This document shows, in pieces, positions 12,620 to 25,030 of a stretch of DNA of 64,000 nucleotides. Below the pieces are notes generated by a model. The model ran no database searches and had not been told where the DNA came from. It saw only the letters and a list, made by a program, of their open reading frames with translations. Positions within the stretch are counted from its first letter, which is position 1. Every line of letters begins with the position of its first letter. Position numbers and translations under genes: made by a program. Source of the DNA: Absidia repens (Eukaryota; Mucoromycota; Mucoromycetes; Mucorales; Cunninghamellaceae); assembly GCA_002105175.1 (NCBI GenBank), contig MCGE01000041.1, positions 290,052 through 354,051 of the forward strand. The letters run 5' to 3'.

Positions 12620-13778
12620 ATGAGACCCATTTTGTTACAAGGTCATACACGTTCTTTGACCCAAATCAAGTATAACCGCGAAGGTGATTTATTATTCTCG
12701 GTCTCCAAGGATAAGGTGTGTAATGCTTGGTACTCACACAATGGCGAACGCCTTGGTACCTACAATGGCCATGTCGGTAGTGTTTGGACTGTGGATGTGA
12801 ACTGTAAGCGTCCTTTATTAATATTATTTATCTACATATGAAACAACTTTATTAATGGTTACTTTATATTTTATGTATCAACATAGCAACTTCTACAATG
12901 CTTGTCACTGGATCTGCAGACAATACAGCCAAGCTATGGGAAGTACAAACTGGACGATGTCTCAAATCTTGGGAATTCAAAACAGCAGTGAAGCGTGTGG
13001 AATTCAGCGAAGATGATACGATGGTGCTATGTGTGACGGAAGAGCGTATGGGTTTCGCGGGTACCGTTACTGTATTGCCAGTAAATCCTGATGTGAGTGC
13101 ACAACAAGCAAGCGAACCTTTGGCACAATTGGTGAATCAACAAGGCAACGCCAAGGCCGTGGTGGCTGGATGGACGTACCTCAACAAATACATCATTAGT
13201 GGTCACGAAGACGGTTCTCTTACCCAGTGGGACTGGAAGGCCAATCAAAAGCTCAATTCGGTCAAAGCACACGACGAACTCATTTCTGATTTACAATTCA
13301 GCCCTGATCGAACTTACCTCATCACCTCCTCCAAGGACAAGACTGCCAAGATCTTTGATGCCGATACTTTAGAAGAAAAGAAATCTTTCTCCACGGATAC
13401 ACCTTTGAACTCTGCCTCTTTGACTCCCAAATTCCAGGAATTCGTTATTGTCGGTGGTGGGCAAGACGCTATGAACGTGACCATGACGTCGGCCCGTGCT
13501 GGGAAGTTCGAAAGTCGATTCTATCACAAAATTTTGGAAGAAGAAGTAGGTCGTGTACGTGGTCATTTTGGTCCTATCAATACCATTGCTGTGCATCCTG
13601 ACGGTAAAAGGTAAGACATCAAAGGAAGGGGTTAGATGGGTATGTGTGATATATGTAGGGTACTGATTGTAGGTGACTTCCTGTTTTATTGAATAGTTAT
13701 TCCAGCGGTGGTGAAGATGGTTACGTCCGTGTACATCACTTTGATCCTGATTACTTTACCTTTAAGATGGAGGCCTAG
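12620..13778 (+). CDS. TIF34: eIF3 subunit i (WD40 protein)
   Basis: Three exons (12620-12803, 12887-13610, 13697-13778) encode 329 aa, the family's usual length. The N-terminus [19 protein letters not shown], the first repeats ([33 protein letters not shown]) and the C-terminus ([21 protein letters not shown]) are hallmarks of eIF3i/TIF34. Seven WD repeats form a propeller that binds eIF3b and eIF3g within the 43S preinitiation complex. Both introns have GTAAG donors. A single strong start follows a T/C-rich leader. Confidence 0.96.
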
Positions 13779-13995
13779 ATTCACACCATTCTTAGTTTAT
13801 TTTATATATTATTTTATCTATCTTCTTTGTATCTTTCTCTTTTTTTCTTTTATCATTGCTCTTTTTTCTTCACTCTCCATTACAAAATCCCCCAACCCAA
13901 TATTGATATCTAGTATCAGTACACCGTCGCACCATAGTTTAGCTCCCCAAACTCAATTCACATCTATACAAAAAAAACATGCACACATTTATTGT

Positions 13996-14001
13996 AATAA
14001 A
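13996..14001 (+). terminator. Poly(A) signal for the eIF3i gene
   Basis: AATAAA lies 218 bp after the stop. Confidence 0.45.
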
Positions 14002-14870
14002 CTTCAAAATACTTTGCAAATCGATGTATTGAAATTTATAATTCATGGTAGCAGGGTGCTCGATCAAATAGAGAAGCGATGTAATAACGAATGATGTTTT
14101 TTTTTTTTTTTTTTTTTTTTTTTTGGTTTTTGGTTTTGGTAAGAGGGTCAGAGTTTTAGTTTATATATGTAGGCTTATAATACATATATATGCTCTTAAA
14201 CCATCCGTCACTATCTTTTTTTTTCTGTATACACCTGATTTTTTTTCTACAAGGACACTCACATTTATAGTACTCTATTGTACAGGACAATAGTATTCCA
14301 TAAAACAAACTAATCCTATGGGATGCGAAGTAAAACGACAAAACATATTTTATTTAGTTGTAGATGACAGCTGATCTAAGCTAAGCTAATAACAGCCCCT
14401 TGACACATATATTAAGATGAAGCTACTAGCTGGGGATGCGTTGGGTATGGAGCGTGAGCGGATGGAAGCTAAAAGCGGTGAGAACCCGAGGAATACCTTG
14501 ATATAGAATAAACATATAGTAAGGCACACAGTTCAAAATAAACTATTCAACAATGAGGTAGGTAAATAAGTCTATATAAAATTGGTGCATAATGAGTCAC
14601 CACTTTTGGGTTTTGTTTATTGCTGTCATGACAAGAGGCAGTCTCCATAAAATCAACGTTGGATGGGGGAGGGGAGGGAATCTCAAAGACAGAGCCAGAA
14701 TGCTATCGTTGTTGACTGCTGTAAAAAAAAAAAAAAAGGAAAAGTCATCATATTTAAATCCACTATTTTCATGATTTTACATGGTGTCGATTATTGTAAA
14801 AAGAAAACAAACGCAAATCACCATGTTGATGTTGCATCGTGGTTGTTGTAGGTGGTGACCAAAAAATATA
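14002..14870. other. Intergenic DNA without recognised gene
   Basis: A 23-base T run at about 14097-14124 and scattered short reading frames with no coding character. A GGGGAGGGGAGGG stretch near 14666-14680 is notable only as a G-rich patch. Confidence 0.5.
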
Positions 14871-14874
14871 TATA

Positions 14875-15205
14875 TATATATATTTCAAATCCCGCCCACG
14901 TGAAATATTTATTTTCTCTCTCACGCCTTTTTTTATTTTTTATTTTTTCGGCTCTCTTTCTTTTTTATTTTTTTTTTTCTCTTCATTTTTTTCTTCACCA
15001 TTCAACTTCTATGGGTCTATGTTGAACTTAGATTAGTATCAGGATTAGTTTAGAAGGGGTTCAGATCAGGGATACAAGATGCATGGGGAAACCCTTTCAT
15101 TTTGGATCTAGGATCTGAAGGCACCATTAGTTGGCTTTTTGGAGCCTTCATTAGCTTAGTATAGTGTTAGTTGTTCCATAATTGTATACACATCTGAATA
15201 AAATA
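14875..15205 (+). repeat. R1 interspersed repeat, forward copy (14.9 kb)
   Basis: Order of landmarks: AAATCCCGCC-CACGTG (core at 14897-14902), a long pyrimidine tract, CACCATTCAACTTCTAT, GTTGAACTTAGATTAGTAT, GCATGGGGAAACCCTTTCA, TTGGAGCCTTCATTAGCTTAG, then CTGAATAAA. The layout (E-box core, pyrimidine tract, poly(A) signal) resembles a short transcription unit or an LTR. It contains no open frame worth calling. Confidence 0.75.
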
Positions 15206-15980
15206 TATCTGTTTTTACTTGATTCAGTAAAAAAATGTACCGTTAGTCTTTCTCATGTCTTGTACAATAGATCTCTTTTTTATTACCATTCCCTTTTGAT
15301 TAGTGTTGATCGTTGTTGTGCCTCCATGAAAGATATCCTTTTATTGTTTCACATATATTGCACAGTGTAGTAGCCTCAATTTACCATAGTATTTTTAGAT
15401 TAGTGTTGGCCATTCTCCAAATATCTCACATCACTTTACCTCATGCTTCTTCCAATAGATCCTTCCGTTGAACCCCTTGTTAACATGAACAGCTCGGCTC
15501 TAGTTCTAGTTTACACTAATATACTTTAATGAAATATGTCCGTTTTTATTAACCTTACTCTGATCCCATCATATAATGAGCAAAATTGTTTATTGTTGCT
15601 ATTTTGTGAGTGCCCTATCAAGCAGCTGCTTTCTGGTTTGCCCACTTCAAGCAATAAAGTATCTGCTCCTTTTACCATGGTTGTCTTCTGTTATATTTAA
15701 CTTTGGTTTTTCCTTTGATTTTAGACTTTAGAAATACAATTGAGATATTGTACTCTAGACTCGCATACAACAGCAACCCCTCTATCATATAACTAGTTGT
15801 GTTTATATTGTGTAGTATTGGTTATCCAAAATGTGATATCTCTTCATATTGTACATGATATGGTCTCTATTTACGCTTGCACTTATACTGTCGTAATTGT
15901 CATACGGTCAATCAGCCCCCGCCCTCTTCAACTTCTAGATTAGCGTTCTCTCCATGTTTATTTTCAATAAAATAGAACCA
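15206..15980 (+). repeat. R1-associated degenerate tandem tail
   Basis: Downstream of the R1 AATAAA, units recur that contain ATAGATC(T/C)(C/T)TT followed by TTAGATTAGTGTTG(A/G)(T/C)C. They also appear after the 38.0-kb copy. They are degenerate here. No protein coding was seen. Confidence 0.5.
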
Positions 15981-17040
15981 TTTTCCCTAATTCAGTACCT
16001 TGATATAGAGTACTTCTTCAAAATACTGCTATATGTAACTGTTTGTATTTATAAGGCGACTAAATATGTCATCTCTGTTGTTATCATGTTCATATATGCT
16101 CTCTATATTGCTATCATATTCAGTGCTCGGTATTTTTTATCGCCTTATATTCAAACCCAGTTTTCGACAGCTTTATACTAGGAAGGAGTTTTATGCAGAA
16201 AAAAGGACAGTAAGTCGGTCCAATGTTCCACAGGAGAAAGAAAAAAGGTACAAACTTATTCAATGGATTAATAATTAGGAGGAAATTTCGCCAAAAGAAA
16301 AATAGAAAATTCTATTCGATAAGACACACTTCTGGATAATAAATTTTATTGGTTCCATAAATTGACAAGAGGGTCATGCATGATAAAGAGAAAGATGAAA
16401 CTTGAGTTGACTTCTTGACGACTTTTTATATGTTATATATTCAAGATTTACTTGAAAAGGTTTTATGAGTACCAAATTTATATCATGGCGGTTGAATTGC
16501 TTTCAGAAAACAAATCAATTATGGCATAAGAATTTCAACATCATGATAAAAATTGCCCCAATGCTGACTTTCACTGTAATTAAAAGGGGAGACCATGACT
16601 TAATTATATTATTGGTTACAAAGTGTGCTTAATTTTGAAGTCCTGTTGGCGATGATGTATTGCTAACGGATTTTTGACACCCCATTGAACATCTGGGAAA
16701 TATTTAACCTTTTATCCCTTTTACTAGTCACAACCTTTTTTTTTTTTTTTTTTATAAAAATCCAACCCATATTACTCGAGAAACGATGAAATACATATAC
16801 CAATGTACTGTATGCACTGTGCATTGAATACGATTATTAACTTGGTTGGGTATAGCTGTTGAAATCAAACCATCCACGAAATTTAAGCAGCGGTGGTTAA
16901 AATGGTGCAGCGCGATTGGACCAACCGTCTAACCGCGGAGTGGGGGTTGAAATCTAAAGGTATATAATTGCACCTTTTCTCTTTTTATCTGTTATTGCAT
17001 TGCTCTCACTATTTTTAGTTCTTAGTTAATAACAAAGACA
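15981..17040. other. Intergenic DNA upstream of the F-box/WD40 gene
   Basis: No gene was recognised. A T run at 16738-16753 is present, and the last ~100 bp before the start are CT-rich, as in the other promoters of this window. Confidence 0.5.
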
Positions 17041-18699
17041 ATGATAAAAATGAACTTATCAACGCTATTCAATTCAAATGTATCTCAATCGCCGATCGAT
17101 GAATCTATTCCCACGTACATCGCCATTCTCAACAAAAAGGATGGCACCACCACAACGAAGTGCTTGAACCCTTCAAGAAGAAGATCCTCAATTTCTAGTT
17201 TCTCTTATCCCCTCAAGAAAAGACTGGTTGGCCACTCGAACTTTTTTTTACCCAAACTTCGTCACCAATCTAATGACAGCAGTACCCAACCTAACTGTCA
17301 TGACTCGTTGGTTTCCCAAAAAGGTAAACACTTACATGAAAATATATTGACGGATTGGTCCTTCGTGGTCTCAACATGATTTTTTATTTTTTATTTGATA
17401 GACTTCAAATACCACTTACCTTTGGAGGTCATACTGCGAATTGTGAATTTCTTGGATTATGGTTCTATTCTCGCATTATCAAGGACATCGCGATATTACT
17501 ACAGACTCTGTCAAGACGATCATATATGGCACGCCTTATTCAGTCAAGATTTCCATAGGCCTAGCACCAAATCTCTGCAACAGCAACAACAGAAACAACT
17601 CTTTAGAAATCATTGTACTCTATCTCGGCGTTGGATAAATGGACAAATATCAACACAATATCTTCATGGGCATCAAGATAGCGTCTATTGTATGGCAAGG
17701 CTAGGGCATCATCAACTTGTCAGTGGGGGCCGTGATCGTACTCTGATATTATGGGATCTCAACACAAAGCAGCAACAATCAACACACGGAAATGGGGCGA
17801 CTATGGATCGGGCTATGATGATGACAAGGACGAAAAGAACGGCACATGAAGGAAGTATTTTATGCCTGCGGGTGTCTCAAGATGGTAAAACAATGCTTTC
17901 TGGGTCATCAGACGCCACATGTATTCTTTGGTGCCTCCAAACTCTTCAGCCTTTGCAAACCCTCCGTGGTCATGGTCATGGTGTGCTTGATGTATGTATG
18001 GTGGGTACAAACTATTATGTCAGCGCCTCCCGCGACAATACTCTCTGTGTTTGGGACGCGACAACATCCTCATCCGCCTCTGGAGAGCCATCAAGGACTG
18101 GGAAGCGACTTCATCAACTCCATGGGCATCTTGGTCCAGTGAACGCATTAGACGCATATGGTGATGAACATGTTATTTCAGCATCTGGAGATGGGACGTT
18201 GAAGTTATGGAATGTACGAACTGGGAAATGTATCCGAACCTTTGAACAGGATGGCAGTGGCAATGATGACAACGACACTGATACCGATACCGATAATGAG
18301 CAGCAGCAACAACAGCAACAACATCGTGGATTAGCCTGTGTGAATTGTGATGGAAAGCGTGGTTTGGTGTATAGCGGCGGGCAAAATGGCAAGCTAAAAA
18401 TTTGGGATATCACTAATGGAGAGTGTTTGGCGACCTTATCTGGACACCATGGCTTGATTCGAACAATGGATTTGATGGAGGATGGCAAGACGTTGGTTAC
18501 TGGTGGCTACCAAACGATCAGGGTGTATGATGTGCAAAAACGACAGTGTCTTTTAAGCTTCCACAACCATCATTCGAGCTGGATCTTCAACCTATTGGTC
18601 ACCCGATCTCGTATTATCTCTGCTGGCCAGGGCAAACAAATATTGATGCTGGATTTTGGACATAGTCTTTCACCTTTGGATGATGGACATTCGCAGTAG
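17041..18699 (+). CDS. F-box/WD40-repeat protein (Cdc4/Met30/Fbw7 class)
   Basis: Two exons (17041-17323, 17402-18699) encode 526 aa. An N-terminal Ser/Lys/Arg-rich tail precedes an F-box at about 95-140 (HLPLEVILRIVNFLDYGSI, LSRTSRYYYRLCQDD, IWHALF). At least six WD repeats follow, with motifs LVSGGRDRTLILWD, TMLSGSSDATCILW, YVSASRDNTLCVWD, VISASGDGTLKLWN, LVYSGGQNGKLKIWD and LVTGGYQTIRVYD. An Asp/Thr and Gln-rich insert interrupts the propeller after the fourth listed repeat. By family this is a substrate receptor of an SCF ubiquitin ligase, the F-box binding Skp1 and the propeller binding phosphodegrons. The substrate cannot be inferred. Two nearby ATGs (17041, 17050) could serve as start. 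Confidence 0.88.
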
Positions 18700-18799
18700 A
18701 ATAAAAATATGTAGTTTTTATAGTGTCCTTAGTTATTGTAGTAGTCTCCTCTTCAATTATTATTATGTATATATGATACGTCAATTGATTTATTAGTTA

Positions 18800-18805
18800 A
18801 ATAAA
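18800..18805 (+). terminator. Poly(A) signal for the F-box/WD40 gene
   Basis: AATAAA lies about 100 bp after the stop. Confidence 0.45.
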
Positions 18806-19747
18806 GAAAATTTTTACTTGTTTCATATTTTTATTTGTGATTACACTGTTTATGTATGGGGATATGATACAGAATTCTTGTTTTTATTTTTAATTGCTTC
18901 CGTAACACTTATCATACTGGTTAGAATCAAGGACAAATTCCATTTTTGGCAATTCCTACAAAAAGCGAAGGGATGGGCTACCCATAGAGAATTATTAAGT
19001 TTGAAAATTTTGAGAGTTGGGCATGACTTTTGAAGAGATATATAGTTTAAAACGTGAGTATTTTGCATTGTAAGATGTCCTGTACGGGTACGGTTTACTA
19101 TATGAAGCTTAGGAGAGAGCCTCGGTCGCCCCATCATATGCAGGCAAATAGCAGACGCGTTTGAAATGTTCCCTGTATTAGCGATATAGCCACAGAATAT
19201 TATATACAATCAGTAAAATATACGATTATGATAAACAACAATCGATATCAGCCGGCTCCAAACTGTTAAAACTATGGTTGATTAGCTAGAGATGGAAGAC
19301 AAAAAATATACCGACGCTTTTCGAGGTTATCGATTTAATAAATGCATGCTGTTTTTTCTTTAAAATTGCATCCAATAGATCTAGTACGTTACCATAGGGT
19401 TTAATATAAGATTTCTTGTTAGGTCGAGAATTTCAGGCGAAATGACGTTTTTGAGGCGTTTCTCACTGTGAACGAAATGCACTATAATAAATGGGCAGGA
19501 AGCAAATAAAATCCGAAAGCGAACATGTATCCAAGCTGGTATTAATGTATGGTTCTAATGATTACCCTAATGTTCATTGCCACGAGTAGCAGTACCACTG
19601 TCATTCATGCTGGGCAGTCATTGGTGCAGTTGATGCCATGATAAATAAAGTGATGCTGGTATTTTCAAATGCCGACATTTTTTGTCTTTCTCTTTCTCCT
19701 TCAATCCATTTTCTCTTCTTCTTTTTTTTTCTTTTTTTATTTATTTT
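18806..19747. other. Intergenic DNA without recognised gene
   Basis: A minus-strand open frame of 119 codons at 18850-19209 lacks any family motif or start context, so it was not called. A CT-rich leader (19681-19745) precedes the transporter start. Confidence 0.5.
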
Positions 19748-21586
19748 ATGACTATACATGAAAATACCACGCAACACCCCAACTCAGTACATCCACAATT
19801 AACAAATGTAGATAGAGATCTTCTTCAAGCACATCAACCAGGTTATGGAAGTCGTAACGCTGTGGAAGTGGCATTTAATCTAGTGAACTCGACGGTAGGG
19901 GCCGGAATTATTGGTCGTAAGTCTTTTTTTTTTTTTTTTTTTTTTACTTTTATAATCTATAATGGCTTGATACTCATACTAACCTGCATTCTTTCTAGTA
20001 CCCTTCGCTATGTATCTCTCTGGATTTTATAGTGGGCTGGCGTTATCTATTTTTGTCTCCGTTGTATCGCAGTTTGGATTATACATGTTGGTTGTCGCTG
20101 GGCAACGTGTTGGGATATACAAGTTTGCTGTTTTGGTGGAATATTTATTGGGTCGACCTGGCTATCATTTTTTGAACATTATGGTCCTCGTGCAAGCTGC
20201 TGGTGCTTGTCTTAGCTACATTATCCGTAAGTAAAGAAAAATAGATCATCATTTGACCTAGATATCATGACCTCTCATGGCCTTTTTTTTTCTTTTCAAG
20301 TTATTGGTGATACCCTTCCTGTATTACTAGCGTTGTATTTCCCTCAAGTTCCAAAATTAAGCGACCGATCCACCGTATTGATCTTTGTATCCTTATTTTT
20401 GGTAAATATGACCAGATGACCATTCCCCGACCCACCATACACCCAGTCAACTTAACACATTTAATTATTATTATACAGATTTTTCCGTTAAATTTATCTC
20501 GCTCCATTGGTGCTTTGGCTCGTTGGTCTATTGTCTCTGTACTTTGCTTACCCATCATTCTACTGACTTTACTGATCCGTGCTCCTGTGTATTCTCCGTC
20601 CCATACAGCCGAGCTGTTACTCGTTGGCCCTGACATATTTGCTTCAGTGGCTATCATGGCATTTGGATTTGCTTGCTCCCAAGTGGCATTCAATAACTTT
20701 TTGGCTTTGAAACAACAAACATCACGTATGTGGGCTTATGCTGTCATCATCTCCGCACTCATCAGTTACATCATGTCCATGTCTTTTGCCATCATCGGTT
20801 ACCTCAGCTTTGGCAAGGATGTCCAACCAAATTTGTTTTTGAATTTCCCTGCAGACGATGCTGTGATTAATGTGGGTCGACTTGCTTTAGGAATTAGCAT
20901 GATTCTTACTGTACCGTAAGTGTGGCATTTGAAAAAAACCATAAGGAAGGGTATGGAATATGCAATTTACTCATGTGCTTTTTCGTATTTTTATAAGTAT
21001 GGCTTTCTATCCAGCACGTGAAGCTCTTCAGAAAACATTAGGATTCGAAACGCCGGAAAGGCAGCCTAATAGTTATCAGCATTACGGTACAACAATCGTC
21101 ATCTCTATCGCCATTACGGTGCTTGGCCTTTACGTACGGTCTGTGGGAAAGGTGTACGCTTTGATTGGAGGTGTTTCTGCAACTACTTTGGCCTACATTC
21201 TTCCGGCGGCCTCTTACTTGGTAACTCGATCAATCCGTGGTCAAATACATGATGAATCGAAGGATCCTCTTTTACTTCACAGTGGTCAGAGCTACAATTC
21301 GATCGGTGAAGGTAGCCATGGGAACAACAACGGCAATGACAACAGCAGCAGCACCAGTAACGACAGCAACAGCAACAGCAGCAGCAGCAGCAGCAGCAGT
21401 AGCAGTAGAAGGCAAAATGCAAATAATGATATGATTCCACCCGTCCCAATCGAAGAAGAACCTGTCGTCATAGACCTGCATGATGGATCTCCTTGTTGGT
21501 ATTTGGATCTCGCAGCAGGACTGTTAATTATCTGGGGTCTGATTGTGATGTTTTTCTCAACCAAAGGGGTATTCACTCAACCGTAG
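19748..21586 (+). CDS. AVT/SLC38-type amino-acid transporter
   Basis: Five exons (19748-19916, 19999-20226, 20301-20401, 20479-20915, 20998-21586) encode 507 aa. The first membrane segment reads FNLVNSTVGAGIIGLPFAM, the signature of the amino acid/auxin permease (AAAP) superfamily, closest to fungal vacuolar AVT and animal SLC38 proteins. About 11 hydrophobic segments are visible. A hydrophilic loop before the last one holds an Asn/Ser-rich microsatellite-coded tract (about residues 435-465). Likely substrates are neutral amino acids moved by proton or sodium coupling, probably across the vacuolar membrane; the site is inferred. An in-frame upstream ATG at 19682 begins a Phe/Ser-rich stretch typical of a translated pyrimidine leader, so 19748 was preferred. 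Confidence 0.88.
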
Positions 21587-21883
21587 TTTAGTTCAGTTTA
21601 GTTTAGCTTCACTTAGTTTAGATGTATATTTTTGTTTATTTCTATCTTTTTATATGTTATTTGATTCATCTTTTTTTTGCACGAAGGTGTGGACCTGTCA
21701 TTTATAAAGTTTTCTTATACACGATTTGAAACACCGCCTTTTGTGTGTGAAGGTAAGGGGGAGGAAAGAAAACCCTGGGGACCAGCTGTCTTTGATTTTA
21801 TTTCTTTTGTTTGATTCTTGTTGACATACCTTTCCCTTCCATTTTTACTACCCCTTTCTTTTAGATTAATATTCACATTCACA

Positions 21884-22523
21884 ATGTCCGACAAAACCCT
21901 CAGTCCTACCACTTGCTCGAACTTCTCCTTCTTCAAAGGTAACCAACAACCAAAAAATAGATTAAAAAAAAAAGGAAATAGACTGGGGGGACAAAAGGTG
22001 GCTACAACGTAGAACACCTCGTAGTTCCCAACTGACATATTTTTTTTATTTATGGAACAACTTGGTAGAAATGATGAAGGAATTGCGCCGAGTGGACGAC
22101 AACATTATCCTTGGACTGAACTCCACTGACACTCACTCTGAAAATGCTTGTGGTGATTTTTTTAAACGATTAGCCACAGCTTATAGAAAACGCGAAGAAG
22201 CCGTCGACTATTGTCTCAAGGTCATGGACGCAGAAATTGACCGAAAAACGATCCTATTGCAAGAGGACCCTGATGACTATGATACTCAATCCAGCATCTT
22301 CAGTGATGAAACCAAGGTAAAATAGCTACTCTCTTACTGATATAGGATATTGACTTGGAAACTCACTACTTGAACCCGTCTATGTATATGTATATGTATA
22401 TTTGAATAGAGACGCATGATTGCAAACGAACTGGTAGTCGAAGGTATTGTCCGCGATAGAACTCTTCAAGTCTTCAAGTCCAAATGCCGTGTCTTTGATG
22501 TCTCCTCCCTCCAAACCAAATAA
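21884..22523 (+). CDS. Cid2/MIX23 (CCDC58) family protein
   Basis: Three exons (21884-21938, 22069-22316, 22410-22523) encode 138 aa. The protein has the spaced features of the caffeine-induced death protein 2/MIX23 family: an N-terminal TCSNFSFF, then RRVDDNI, ACGDFFKRLATAYRKREEAVDYCLKV split by conserved Cys, and a C-terminal RTLQVFKSKCRVF. MIX23 is a small mitochondrial intermembrane-space protein imported through the disulphide relay that affects protein import. The S. pombe homologue was named for caffeine sensitivity. The Cys pattern supports the assignment; function here is inferred. All donors are GTAA. Confidence 0.82.
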
Positions 22524-22579
22524 TAGATTTTTTTTACAGTGTGTAGTTTATGATTATATAGTTTTATTTATTATTTTAC

Positions 22580-22585
22580 AATAAA
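22580..22585 (+). terminator. Poly(A) signal for the Cid2/MIX23 gene
   Basis: AATAAA lies 57 bp after the stop. Confidence 0.5.
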
Positions 22586-23806
22586 GATATAGGAATGGTT
22601 GTATGATCTTGATATTGTTTGATTTGATTCTCTTTTACATACATATTTGACTGTACACTGTGTACCGTGATTTGACCACTGATTTCGTTTCATCATGATT
22701 TCCCCTCAATCCATCCCCCCCCTTCCTTTTTTTTTTTTTTTTTTTTTTTTGGTGTGTGTCAGTTTGTCAGTGTTTTTTTAATTCTTTCAAAATCCCCTCT
22801 CATCCATCATTTGTGCTCTGATAAAAATGAGTAAACTAGCATGACTGTCAGATTGATTGGCGCAGTATTTTCTTAGTTGGTGGTGCTTGCCTCCTGGACA
22901 AAAAATAAAATAAATCATTACTGCTGCTTGGTTGTGTCCGAGTCACTGACATTATTAGTTTTATTTATTCCACATCCAATGAATTGGACAAACGTTGGGT
23001 GTATTTTTTTTACTTCCTGTGTGTCATTTTGTTGAATATGAAAAGTTGAATAGTAGATTCAATGTGCCCACAGAAGTCACCATTTACCACAGATCGTTTT
23101 ATCGTACTATCATTGTCTGTAGTGATTGTAATAAAGTTCATCAACATTTTCTTCGGTACTGTGACACCGTATGAACCGGATGTATAGACTCTTACATCAT
23201 AATTTGATACATTGTAGTAATAGATTATCCTTTTTTCCTCGTTCCTCGCGGTTTTCTACTTCTACCTCCTTCATCACATATGTGATGTATCGTACCTAGT
23301 CCCTCGATAGTCATTTTCCCCCCACCACCCATACCACACCAGTCCAGAGTCATCACATTTTACTAAATGTCATATTTCACACACCTCTCACAGACGGTAC
23401 AGATTGATACATGTTGATGTAACAAAAAGATCATGTTTATTTGTACAACATAAAAAAAAGCAATCATATACAAGTATTCTTCTATACAGACTAAAAAGAC
23501 TAAATAATGAATAATGTTTGGATTCTTTTGTTTTTTTTATTGTGAGAAGAGTAGTAAATATACATGAGGATGAATCAATTTATGTGTATTTGTATGTGTA
23601 ATAAGGGTCAAAGGCAAATATAAGTATAAAAAAAAAAGTACAGGTATAAAAGAGAGGATCAAGGAAGACTAAACGAAGCTAATCCTAGTCAGTGTAAGAG
23701 GGAAGAGGAGAGAAGATTGGGGCAAAGGGAGATATATCTACATGTGTAAAAAAAAGGGGGGGGGACGAGGGCCGATAGCGAGAGATGCATTGTGTCGGTA
23801 GGTGGG
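22586..23806. other. Intergenic DNA without recognised gene
   Basis: Contains a long T run at 22729-22750. A TTTATT at 23436-23441 is a candidate poly(A) signal for the minus-strand zinc-finger gene. Nothing else was recognised. Confidence 0.5.
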
Positions 23807-25030
23807 TCATGAAGAAGTACGGGTATGTAATTTGTGCATATGTCGAGTTAGGGCATCGCGGCGGGTAAAAGAGGCATCACAAAGGTGGCAGAGAGCACGG
23901 CGTTTGTTTTCAAAGTGCAGCGCATCTACATGACGATCACGGTCGTGCTTCCGATCAAAGGACTGTGTACAAACTGGGCAATCAAAAAGTTTCTTTCGAT
24001 GAGGATCATGAATTCGGATATGTGCGTTGAGGTTGTAACGTCGATTGAAGCGTCGTTCACAGAGAGGACAGGCAAAGGGACGATCATCCATATTCTGAGA
24101 CTTCCGCTTATTGTTCCCTCCACTGCTACCACCATCACTGCCACTGCTGTTACTGATTTTTGTTGTTGCTGTTGCTGTTGTCTGACTATGATCGTCGTCC
24201 TCTTTGTCGGTGTCGGCATTTGATGATGATGATGATGTCGACGATAACGATGATGATGACGATGATATCGATCTCTTTTTCCTCGTTTTAAATTCGTCTG
24301 CTGTTGGAATCAATAGCGATGATGATGATAAGCCATTGTCGTTGTTTGTTCGTGTGGCGTTTGCTGAGGTATTATTTTTGGTGTTGAGACTTGAAGTGCC
24401 TGTCGAGGTGGCTTGTTCCAAATTCTTATCATGCCAATGATTGTTGCACACAGGTTGATGATGATCATAATCTTGATGGTGATGGTGATGGCGAGGTTGA
24501 TGGCACTGTTGATGATGATGATGGCTGTCGCTGCATTCTTCCGTTTCATCCTTGATTTTGTATAATTGTCCCGTCACAGCCAAAACAGAACATTGATCCA
24601 CATAAGAGCGATTGTTTTCTGTATCCATATGTCGGTCGGTGGCGGATAAGGAAGGCGAGTTGATAACCGGAAGAGGTGAGCTAGTACGCGACGCAGTCCA
24701 TGATGAGTAGGGTAGGCGTGGTAGTGATGTATCCGGCGGGCTGTCGTTACTTGTCAGTTCTTTGATGCTTAGCATTTCGCAACGCCGTGCTGGTGCTGGT
24801 GTTTCTGTTTCCGTAGAATCAGCCATTGAGATAGTGGTGACCTTGTGCATTTTGTTGTTGTAATCAAATCCACTTCTGTTGTTGTCTTTATTGCTGTTTT
24901 CTATGTCGATACTAGTGCTGACATTGTCATCAAGTGATGGAAGAATATCGTCAGAAGACTGGTCCGAAGGTAAAAGAGCACTGCTCCGGATTGATGAGAA
25001 AACGGATCCTCGAATCAATGCAGGCCACAT
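23807..25030 (-). CDS. C2H2 zinc-finger transcription factor, CRZ1-like finger arrangement
   Basis: A single exon encodes 407 aa. The first 310 residues are Ser/Thr/Asn/His-rich and low in complexity, with His, Ser and Asp tracts from trinucleotide repeats. Three C2H2 fingers close the protein: CPLCERRFNRRYNLNAHIRIH, CPVCTQSFDRKHDRDRHVDALH and CHLCDASFTRRDALTRHMHKLH. The recognition-helix series YNL / KHDRDRH / DALTRH has the same order as in fungal calcineurin-responsive Crz1 factors, although the linkers differ. No clear calcineurin-docking PxIxIT site was seen, so the Crz1 link is a suggestion only. The gene lies directly downstream of PKC1 on the same strand. The intronless structure is unusual among its neighbours. 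Confidence 0.85.
   Translation of the reverse strand: MWPALIRGSVFSSIRSSALLPSDQSSDDILPSLDDNVSTSIDIENSNKDNNRSGFDYNNKMHKVTTISMADSTETETPAPARRCEMLSIKELTSNDSPPDTSLPRLPYSSWTASRTSSPLPVINSPSLSATDRHMDTENNRSYVDQCSVLAVTGQLYKIKDETEECSDSHHHHQQCHQPRHHHHHQDYDHHQPVCNNHWHDKNLEQATSTGTSSLNTKNNTSANATRTNNDNGLSSSSLLIPTADEFKTRKKRSISSSSSSLSSTSSSSSNADTDKEDDDHSQTTATATTKISNSSGSDGGSSGGNNKRKSQNMDDRPFACPLCERRFNRRYNLNAHIRIHDPHRKKLFDCPVCTQSFDRKHDRDRHVDALHFENKRRALCHLCDASFTRRDALTRHMHKLHTRTSS

Noticed and set aside
18114..18488. Minus-strand open frame inside the F-box/WD40 gene with a Cys run
   Set aside because: It is the antisense of the Gln tract and WD repeats of the real gene.
18850..19209. Minus-strand 119-codon frame in the intergenic gap
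   Set aside because: No motif, no splice context and no similarity recognised.
19682..19747. In-frame N-terminal extension of the amino-acid transporter
   Set aside because: Same reason: T/C-rich leader without family support.
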